In this document: one piece after another, positions 46,701 to 58,700 of the stretch
How positions within the stretch are numbered: the first letter of the stretch is position 1
Layout of the letters: the number at the start of each line of letters is the position of its first letter
Position numbers and translations under genes: made by a program
Notes under the pieces: generated by a model
Seen by the model: the letters and a program-made list of their open reading frames with translations, nothing else
The model's database searches: none
What the model was told of the DNA's origin: nothing
NCBI GenBank assembly: GCA_964645705.1
Contig: CAZYAB010000001.1
Coordinates: 186,001-250,000, forward strand
Length of the DNA: 64,000 nucleotides
Direction of reading: 5' to 3'
DNA from: CAXGTL01 sp964645705
Lineage (GTDB): Archaea; Nanobdellota; Nanobdellia; Woesearchaeales; CAXGTL01

Positions 46701-49700
46701 ATCATTATTGTAGTCACCTATTGCAGTATATAGAAGATTAGTACTTCCTGTTGGTAATTCATAATTTTGTGATATTCCTAAGCTGTAACTAGAATTATAC
46801 ACAAATGTTGATTTGTTGTTAATATATATCTCTGCGTATATATTGTCATTTTCATCTCCTCCAACAAGCAGTAAATCAAGATATGTATCATTATCAACAT
46901 CAAACAGATTAGCAGCACCATTATACATTGCTGTTAAATTCTTTTGCCAGCCATTATTTTCATGCAAAGCTGTTCCATTATTAACATATACTTTTGATTC
47001 AAGTCCATTAACACCACCTATGCTATAATTAATTCCAATCAATACCATGTCAATCTTACCATCTAGATTAATATCACCGACAGCAATTGAACCTTGTTGT
47101 TTAGGAGTAATATTTTGTGACCAAGTGGAATTTTCTACAAACATTGATTGATTATTTATATAAATTTCAGTTGATGCAAAATCATTAACATCTGTTCCAG
47201 AAACAATAAGATCTAACCAACCATCATTATTAATATCAGTTAATATAGAACTTGCAGATGTTACATTTGTTATATTCTTGCTCCATGTTGAGTTAACATT
47301 GAATGTAGATCCATCATTAATATAAACATTTGCAATAGCATTGCCATTTCCATCATTACCAATTACAATCAGATCAAGATCATCATCATTATCAACATCA
47401 CCAGATGTTATTGCATTAGTGAATCCACCATTGATATTGGTCTGCCAAGTAGTTTGTTCTTTAAATGCTTCAATTATTTTTGTTGAAACATTCAACCAAT
47501 TATTATAATTAGAGTCATTTGTAGTTGCATTCATTCCTAATACAAATGTTCCAACATTTGCATCACTTATATTAACTATAAATGAAGTCCTTGAATAAGC
47601 AGAAACTTCTTCAAATGATGTTTGATTAGCAACCAAAGTATCAAAGCCATTATAATTACTAAAATTAATAGTAATATTTTCATTAGAATCTTGATTATTA
47701 ATTATCTTTACATAATAAGTTTCTATATTGCCTACTGTAGCATAACCATCAAAATCATCATTACCATATTGAGCAACTCCTGTTGCTTCGTCAATGGTTA
47801 TATTTATTCCAGCAGTGATCTCTGATTTTCTTATTGGTAGATAATCTATTACATGATTATCACCAGCATCTTGATTATTTCCTTGTGTACTTAGATTATA
47901 TATTTCATCACAAATGACATTTGTATTAGCATCAAAACAACCTTCAGAAGGTTCATCTTTAGCAGTCCAAACATTACCATAATCAGAATTGTTTAGCATA
48001 AGATTATTAGTATTTTGCAGACTATTTAATGTACTACTATCCATAAATGTGTTTGTTACAAATAGAGTATCATTATTTCTTCTATTGTTAGTATTATCAA
48101 AATAAATATTTGTTTGCACATTATTATTAATAGTATTATTATAAAATTCATTGCCACTAGATCCATCAAAATACAACCCATAATTAGTATTGTATTCAAT
48201 ATATGATGTATTAATAGAATTATCATTAGCAAAATATAAATAAATTCCATCATCAGAATTATTATTAACAGTTAGATTACTAAAATCACTTAGATTAGTG
48301 TCATATAAATAAATTCCATATGAAAAATTAAGTATTGTACAATTTCTAACAATGATATTTGTTCTTCCTGTGATATTAATACCAGCATATGTGCTTGATG
48401 TACCATCGCCTTGTATTTGATGTCCTTGGCAATCAAGTATGATGTCATTTGCTTGAATATCAAAACAACCTGTTTCATTTTCAATATCTTGTGTTAATCT
48501 GTATGTTTCAGATTCACTATCAAGATTTTGACAACTGCTTATATAAGTAGTAGGGACATATGTTTGTTCAGCAGACCAATCACTTGCTGTAAATGAAGAA
48601 TCAATAGTTTGAACAGCCCAATAATATGTTCCTTTGCTAATATTTAGTTGAATATTGTCTCCTGTTAACATATTACCAAACATGCCTTGGCTAGGATTAC
48701 TTGCAGAACCATATACTCTGCTAACAATATCATTTGCACCACTGCTTGTTCCAACACGTAGATTATAATACAATGTTCCACCTTCTGTATCTGTTGCACC
48801 CGACCAATTTATATCAAGAGAATCACCATAACTATTTGCAAATGAAGTTGGAGCACTTGGTGCTGTATTGTCAGATGCTAATTCTGCAGTATAGATCTCA
48901 GCACTTGCACCACTTTCATCTCCTGATAACACTATGTCTAAATTATTATCAGAATCAACATCAACTAATAATGCTGTTCCTGACATTATTCCTGTTCCTG
49001 CATTGTTATTATTTGGTAAGAATTTTTTAAATTCACTATCTTCTACAAAACTTTCACCAGTATTATTTAATGCAAGTACACTGTCGCCTGTGGTTCCTGC
49101 AGGCATATAAACCAGATCAATGTTTCCATTATTATCATAATCACCAGGATAAACCATGCCCATTTCTTGGAAAGTCAAACCAGATGTCCAGCTAGAATTA
49201 TAATTAAATGATGTTTGATTATTAAGATAAATATCTAATTGTTTATCTCCACCATTAATTTGTCCAAAGATGGCAATATCTATTGATCCATCATTATCAA
49301 AATCAGCAATTGTTGTATACATGTGATTTCCTGATCCTTGTGTTTGATAATTATTAAACCCTAAGCTATAACTAGAATTATAAACAAGAGTTGTTGTATT
49401 ACTAATATAAACCTCTGTCAATAGATTGTTATTCTCATCTTCTCCAACAATCAATAAATCAAGATAAGTATCATTATCAACATCAAACAGATTAGCACTT
49501 CCTTTGTACATTCCTGTTAAATTCTTTTGCCATGCATGATTTTCATTGAATGTTGTTCCATTATTAATATAAACCTTTGACTCTATACCTGTAGGATCAG
49601 AATTATTATATCCAACCAATACCATATCTATTTTACCATCTAGATTAATATCACCAACAGCAATTGATGCGCTTTGTTTAGGTGTAATGTTTTGTGACCA

Positions 49701-52700
49701 TGTAGTATTTTGTATAAATCCTGATCTATTATTTATATAAACTTCAGTTGATGCAGAACTATTTATATCGCTTCCAGCAACAATCAAATCAAGCCAACCA
49801 TCATTATCAATATCAGCTAATGCAGTGCTTGGTGATGTTACATTCGTGATATTCTTACTCCATGTTGAATTAACATTAAATGTTGATCCATCATTAATAT
49901 AAACATTTGCAATCGGTTTACTATTACTATTTTCTCCAATAATTATTAAATCAAAATCAGAATCATTATCAACATCTCCAGATGCAATTGCAGGTGTTAT
50001 TACACCATTAAGATTAGTTTCCCATGTTGCATCATCTTTAAATGTTTCAATCACTTTTGTTGTAAGATTAAGCCATTGAGTATAATCAGTATCATTTGTT
50101 GTTGTGTTTATTCCAACAATGTATGTTCCAATTGCAGAATCAGTTACATTTATTGTAAATGAAACTTTTCCATATGCAGGAACACCTTCAAATGATGATT
50201 GATTAACAATGATTGTACCAATGTTATTATAATTAGTTGTATTAATAGTAATATGGTCTGCAGAATTTTGACTATTGATGATATTTATGAAATAATTTGC
50301 AATATCATTAGCTACTATGTAACCATTTGCAGCAGAATCATTATTTTGGCCTGCACCAGTGCTTGTTATTAATGATATACTTATGCCTGCAGTAATATCT
50401 GATTTTCTTAATGGTAAATAATCATTAAATTGTTCATCTCCACCACCACCAGCACTTTCAGCTGTAAAATTATATATATCATCACAAAAACCATCAACAT
50501 TAGTATCATAACAACCTTCTGTTGGTTCATCTTTACTTGTCCAGAAATTACCAAATTGTGAATTATTTAGATTGATTCTATCTGCATTAGTAGTAGTACC
50601 TAGACAATCTGAATCAGTAATAGAATTTAAATAAATTAATGTATCTTCGCTGTTACTACCCGAAGTCATTTGGAAATTAATATCAGTATATGATCCTGCT
50701 CCTGATGTTGGATTTAAAAAAGTATTATTATAAAATGTATGGTTGTGTGCAGCATCAAGACTAACTCCTTGATTAGTATTATATGTGATTGATGATAAGA
50801 AAATCGTATTATTAACTGATTTAGATACACTGATTCCAGATTCAGAATTATTTGTTAAATTTAGATTACTAAATGTACTGTGATTACCACTTTCCAAATA
50901 AATACCTGCAGTAAAATTAAATAAAGTACAATTACTTATGTTTGCTCTTGTTTGTTCTGTAATATTTATACCATAAGTAGTATCGCCAGTATCTCCATTA
51001 CCTTCTATTCTATAACCTTGGCAATCTAGTGTAATTCCTGTTTCTAAGACATTAATACAAGTAGAAGTGCTACTAATGTCTTGAGTTAATTTATATTTTT
51101 CATTAGCTATATCTAAATCTTGGCAACCACTTATTTCAATAGATTCACCAACACTAAATGTGTGTGTTGTTGAACTAGGATTAATATTTCCAACAGTATC
51201 ATTACATTTATAGTAAAAAGAATAAGATGATCCATTAATCAACCCAATTGAATAATTACTATAATTAAAATAATGGAATGTATTATTAAAATAAGTAAAA
51301 TTAGTTCCATTTGTGCCAAATATAAAATCACCTGATTCATTATATTGACATGTAGCATTTTCATTTGTCGTTATGTTTACCCATGTCCATAATGTCCCTC
51401 TTGATAATTCAGATTGATTCTGTGGATATGTAATTGAAATAGTTGGAGGAGTCATATCACTCCTATTTAATCTAAAGACATGTCCTGTAGATTCTGACAT
51501 CACATTGCCACTGGTATCATTACATTTATAATATAAATTATAAGTTGATCCATTAACCAAACCAATAGAATTATTACTATAATTCAATCTGTGGTATGTA
51601 TTATTGCTGTTTAGGAAATTAGTTCCATTTGTACCAAATATAAATCCACCAGATTCATTGTATTGACAAGTAGCATTTTCATTGGTCGTAATATTAATCC
51701 ATGTCCAAGTAGTTCCTGCTGATAGATTACTGTTATTGGTTGGGTAAATAATTGAAATACTTGGTGGACTCATATCACTTCTATTTAATCTAAAAATATG
51801 CATTGTTGAGCTAGACATCACGTTTCCACTTGTATCATTACATTTATAATATAAATTATAACTTGAGCCATTAACTAGGCCAATAGAATTATTACTATAA
51901 TTAAAATAATGGAATGTATTATTAAAATAAGTAAAATTAGTTCCATTTGTGTCAAATATAAATTCTCCTGATTCATTATATTGACAAGTCGCATTTTCAT
52001 TAGTTGTAATGTTTATCCATGTCCAAGTCGTACCTGCAGATAGATTTGAATTGTCTTGCGGATAGATAATAGTGATTGATGGTGGTGTTATATCTTCATC
52101 AGATACAGATTTATTTACACCAAATCTGTGCACTGTTGGAGTTGACATAATATTTCCGCCAGTATCATTACATTTATAGTATAGTGTATGCATTGTTTCA
52201 TTTGCCAAACCAATAGAAAAATTACTATAATTAAAATAGTGAAATGTATTATTTGATGATGTGAAATTAGTTCCATTTGTGCCAAATACAAATCCTCCTG
52301 ATTCATTGTATTGACAAGTAGCATTTTCATTAGTTGTAATATTAACCCATGTCCAAGTTGTTCCAGCAGATACATTGGTATTATTAACTGGGTAAACAAT
52401 TGAAATTGTTGGTGCTGTTGTATCACCAGCCACATTAAACTCTTGCTCAGTTGACCATGCACTTGTTTTTAATGATGAATCAATTGTTTGAACAGACCAA
52501 TAATAAGTGTCATTGCTCACATTCAAAGATATAAAATTATTTTGCAACATATTACCATACATTCCTTGTACAGGATAACTACCTATGCCTTGTTCACCGC
52601 TTACAACATCATCTCCAGCAGATGAAGTACCAACACGCAAATTATAAAATAACATACCTCCTTCTGAATCAGAAGCACCAGACCAATTAAGATCAAGACT

Positions 52701-55700
52701 TGTACCATAACCTTGATTAAATGAAGTAGGTGCAATTGGTACAGTGTTTGAACTTGATCTTGAATTAATAAATACTTTTCCATAATAATTACTTGAACTA
52801 TCTTGACCCATTGTAATTAAATCAGGATCATTATCACTATTAATATCAATAATCACACCAGATACAGACTGTGAACTTGGCAGCATCTTTGCATATGTTG
52901 TATCAATATTAAAATTTGAACCAGAATTATTATATAATACAAAACTTTCTTGTTGACCTGCAGACGGTATAAATACAATATCCATATCACCATCTGAATC
53001 ATAATCAACAGGCGATACTAAGCATGCAGCAGTAGGATTTACGCTAGTATTCCAAGTAGCATTATAATTAAAACTAGATTGATTATTAAGATAAATATCA
53101 AAATATTTAGTTCCACTTATTTGCCCAATCATTGCAACATCAATCCAACCATCATTATTATAATCAGCAAATGCTGAATATAAACCCAGCATTCCACCAT
53201 CAGATTCATAACTTTTCATTCCTAAACTATAACTAGAATTATACACAAATGCAGTTTCATTATTAATATAGAATTCAGTAAATACACTTGTTCCATCTTC
53301 ACCAATTAAAAATAAATCAAGATAAGAATCATTATTAATATCAATCAAAGTCACACCATTTGCATTACTCATGTACATATCAGTTAGATTACCTTCCCAA
53401 ACAAAGTCTTCATTAAATGTAGACCCATTATTAATGTAAACCTTTGATTCAATACCTTGTGCAGGCATTGCCATACTATCATTTACACCAATCATAACAA
53501 AATCAATATCGCCATCTCTGTCAATATCCCCAACACCTATAGAAGCACTTTGTTTAGGTGTAATATTTTGTGACCAAGTTAAATTTTGTACAAACATGGA
53601 TTGATTATTTATATATACTTTAGTACTTGCAACAGTATTTCCTCCTGAAATAGATTCTGAACCAGTAGCAATCAAGTCAAGCCAACCATCATTATTAATA
53701 TCAGCAGCAGCAATACTAGGTGTGCTTAGGTTAGTTATGTTTTGGCTCCATGTATAATTAGGGCTAAATGTTGATCCATCATTTATATAAACATTTGTTA
53801 TATAAGTACTAGCACCAAAATCCTGCCCACTTGCAAATAAATCTAATAAACCATCATTATTAAAATCACCAACAACCATTCCTGTTGATCCAGAACCAAC
53901 AAGATTTTTTTGCCATGCTGTTGATTCTGCAAATGCTTCAATCACAAATGTTGTTAGATTTAGCCAATCATTATAACCAGTTGAATTTGTTGTTGCATTT
54001 ATTCCTAAGATAAATGATCCAAGAGCAGATTTACTTATGTTTACTGCAAATGAGATTTTTGAGTAAGCAGGCACAGATGCAAATGAACTAGCATTAGGTG
54101 ATAAAATATCAAATCCACCATAATTGCTTAAGTTTAATGTAATGTTTTCCGCAGTTTCTGCACTATTTATTATATCTACATAATAAGTACCAATATCATT
54201 AATTGCAGAATAACCATCATAATTAGCATCATTATATTGTCCAGCACCGCTACTTGTTACTAATATTAAACTTATATTTGCAGTAATAGATGTTGATCTT
54301 AAAGGAAGATAATCAATAATATCATTCCATTGTCCATCTTGTCCAACCCCTTCAGCACTAAAATTATAAACATCATCACAAATACCATTAGAATCAGAAT
54401 CATAACATGCTTGTGTTGGTTCATCTTTTGATAACCATTGATTACCAAATCTAGAATTATTCATTATATTATATTCTGAATTCGTTGTTTGTGAAAAGCT
54501 AGCACTACTATTAAATGAGTTTCCATAGAATTTATTACTTGCACAACGCGACTCGGCACTACAATCAAAACGAATATCTATAATATCGCCAGAACTATAC
54601 ATATTAGAAAAAGTATTATTTTCAAATATATTATTATTACCCATGTTATAAAATATAACACCATAACCAGGATTATCTTTGATTGTTGAAGTTTTTATTG
54701 TATTATTGTGTGAGTCTGTTAAATAAATACCAGAACCAGTATTATTAATAACAGTAAGATTAGTAAGATAACTTACATTTGCATTATACATATAAATACC
54801 ATATGTGAAATTAATAATAGTACAATTGTTTATAGTTGTATTCAATGTGTTTGTTATATTAAAACCAGAATATGAAAAATCTCCTGTAGGGGTTTCATTT
54901 CCAGTTATTTGATAACCATCACAATCAAGTGTTATATTATCAGCAGTTATTGTAAAACAAGTTGAATCATTTTGTACATCTTGTGTTAATCTATAATGTT
55001 TTCCAGGTGTTGATAAATTTTGACAAGCACTTAAACTTGTTCTTGTATCAACAACCGGCGGTGTATAAGTTTGTTCAGCTGACCATGCTGAAGCTTTTAA
55101 TGATGAATCAATTGTTTGCACAGCCCAATACGTTGTTGCATTGCTTGTATTAACCAACATATATGTTTGATGTTGTGCATTACCATACATTCCTTGTGCA
55201 GGCAGATTACTAGATGATTTTATTCCTCTTATTATTTCATAATCACCAGATGCTGTTCCAACTTTTACATTATAATATAATCTGCCACCTTCTGTATCTG
55301 TTGCACCTGACCAAGAAATATTAAGTTTAGGATCACCACCACCAATATAAGTATTTGCAAAAGTATCTGGTGCACCAGGAGCATTATTTGTTGTTGATAA
55401 TCTGTTTGTAAATATTTTTTGATACGCTGTTGTTGCAGCACCAGAAGATTCTGCACCAAACAATACAAGATCAAGATTATTATCAGAATCAACATCTACG
55501 AATAAACCTGATCCAGATTGCAACATATTTATATTATCTGGCAAGAACTTTGCAAAAGTAGTGTCACTTGTAATCGCTGATCCAGTGTTATTAAATAAAT
55601 ATACTCCGTCTCCAGTACTAGTAGATGGAGACAATGTTATTAAATCAATAAATCCATTATTATTATAATCTCCTGCATAAATCATTCCAATATTAGTACC

Positions 55701-58700
55701 AAATGTAACTCCATCAGTCCAACTTTCATTATAGTTAAATGATGTTTGATTATTAAAATACATAAATATTGCAGTTGATCCAGATTGCCCGATTAAAGCA
55801 ATATCCATCAAACCATCATTATTATAATCTGCAGGAGCAGCATAAATATTATTAGTTCCACCACCACCAGGAGACATAAATGAATTAAATCCATTAGTAT
55901 AACTAGAATTATATACAAATGTTGTTTTATTACTAATATAAACTTCTACCACTATGTTACTCACATCGTCTTCAGCAGACATTATTAAGTCAAGATAACC
56001 ATCATTATCAATATCCATTAAATTAGCAAAGCCTTCTGTACCAAGTGTTGTAAAATTCTTTTGCCATCCATGATCTTCATTAAATGATGAACCATTATTA
56101 ACATAAACTTTTAATAATTTATTTGAACCACTATCTTCTCCAATAACAACCAAATCAATCTTACCATCTAGATCAATGTCACTAGTAGCAACAGAAGGGT
56201 TTTGTACTGCGGTAAGATTTTGTTCCCATGTAAGATTTTGTATAAATGATGATTGATTATTTATATAAACATTACATTGTGGATTATTACCATCACTTCC
56301 AAACACAATTACATCGATCCAACCATCATTATTAAAATCAGCAGCAGCAGATGATGACATTGTTGAATAATTTGTAAAATTAACAGACCATGTAAAATTT
56401 AGATTAAATTGTAATCCATCATTAGTATAAACCCATGAACTAATATTACTATTTTCATTTTGACCAAACATTATTAAATCAGGTCTAGTATCATTATCAA
56501 CATCAGCAGATATCATAGAAGCACCGTAAGCACTGACAAGATTAGCACCCCAAGTAGTATTTTCACCAAATGCTTCTATAACATATGTTGTTAAATTAAA
56601 CCAATGATCATAATCTTTGCCATCAGTTGATAAATTTATTCCAACTATATATGTTCCAATTGTTGAATCAGTAACATTTATTTCGAATGCAACTTTACCA
56701 TAAGCAGGGACACTTGTAAAAGAACTTTGGTTTAGTACAATACCACCTATATTGCCATAATTAGTTGTATTGATTACAATCTCATCACTTATAGCTTGAC
56801 TATTTATGATCTCGAAAAAATAATTTCCAACACCATTAGGCAAGATATATCCATTTGTATCACTATCATTATTTTGACCAGAACCTATATCTGTTTGTAG
56901 TTTCATGATTGTACCTGCAGTTATTGATGTTGATCTTATAGGTAAGAAATCTACAACATCACTTCCACCTCCTGGCGCACCACTTTGTGCAGTAAAATTA
57001 TAAGCATCATCACAAATTCCATCAACATTAGTATCATAACAACCTTCTATTGGCTCATCATAACTTGTCCAAAAATTACCATAATTAGAATTATTTATGC
57101 CAAGTCTATCAGCATTTTGTGAATTTGATATAGAATTCCAATCAAGGAATGTGTTTAAATAAATCAATGTATCCCCACTATTACTTCCACCCATCATCTG
57201 GAATTTAACATCTGTGTTGGTTGCTCCTCCTCCACCTCCACCAGTAGGATTTTCAAATGTATTATTATATATTGTATAATTATGTGATTCATCAAGACTA
57301 ATTCCTTGACTACCTGAATAATAAATTGATGATAAAAATACAGAATTATTAATTGACCTTGATGAACTTATTCCAGATCCTGAATTATTTGTTAGATTTA
57401 GTTTATTAAAATGACTGTGATTACTTTTTAAAGCATATATTCCTGCTGTAAAATTAAATATAGTACAATTAGTAATATTAATTCCTGTTCTTGCTGTTAT
57501 ATTAATACCATATGTGGTGTCACCAAACTGTTCACCATTTCCTTCTACTCTATAACCTTGACAATCTAGTGTTACATCATTACCAGTAACATGGAAACAA
57601 GTTGATTCATTTCTTACGTTTTGTGACAATTGATAAACACCACTTGACAATTCTCTACAAGAATTAATACTAGCAGCATTCCTTGCATAAACAACTTGAT
57701 CACCAAAACTAAACATAATTGTGTGTTTTCCAGGTGTTAATACTTTTGATACTTCATAACTAGTTTCATCACATTCATAATCTTGTACAAACACGCTGCC
57801 ATCAATCCATTCATAATCAATGGATACATCACCACATTTCAAGTCTAAGAATTTAAGATCATTATCCTCATTAACATTATCCCAAGTTGTTCCATTGCTT
57901 GCAGCAATTGTTAAGTTTGCAATGCCTGATGTTGTAAATTCTACTGTCCAGTTTCCACCAACAACAGGATAAGATTGCACATTGAGAACAACAATCTCAA
58001 TTTCATATGTTTGATTACTTAGGTGAGGTACTATCCATTCAACATAATCAATAAGTGAATTATTATTAAGATCACTATGACTATAAAGTTCAACTAATTC
58101 TCTACCACCATCAGTTGTTCTGTAAATCTTGACACTAGACAAAGGAACATCATCAACATATGTATAAGCTAATATGTTTTCATAATGAGTTTCAGAACTA
58201 ATTAATACTTCTTTTTTGGTAGAAGATAAATTGTTTTCAACTGCGATTGGTGCTTCTGTATAATATTCTATTTCTAGTTCATCATCTTTAGTAATTTCTT
58301 CTGTAATTATTAATTCTGTTTCTTCTTCATTTTCTTCATCAACATTTATATTTTCATCAACTACTACTTCTTCAACTTCATTACTTTGAATACCCATTCC
58401 TCTGCTTCTTGGTTTTTCTTTTTCTAATTTCTCTTTTTTCTTTTCTAAGTCATTAGTATCTTGATCAAACTCTTTCTTTAGATTGATTTCTCTTTCTATT
58501 TCATGTATTTGTTTTTCTTTGACAAATTCAGATATTTCTTTTACTTCTTTATTTTCATCAACTACTTTAACTTTTTCATCTTCAACCAATTCTTCATTTT
58601 CAAATTCATCAATTTTCTTAATACTTATATTAACTACTTCTTTAGGCAGTTCGATTGTAATATTATCAGTGCTTTCATTAACAGTTACTGTTTTAGTCCA

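Noticed and set aside
43400..57700. Tandem repeats as a possible CRISPR-like array
   Set aside because: The repeats are long, coding, in frame and lack short conserved repeats with unique spacers.
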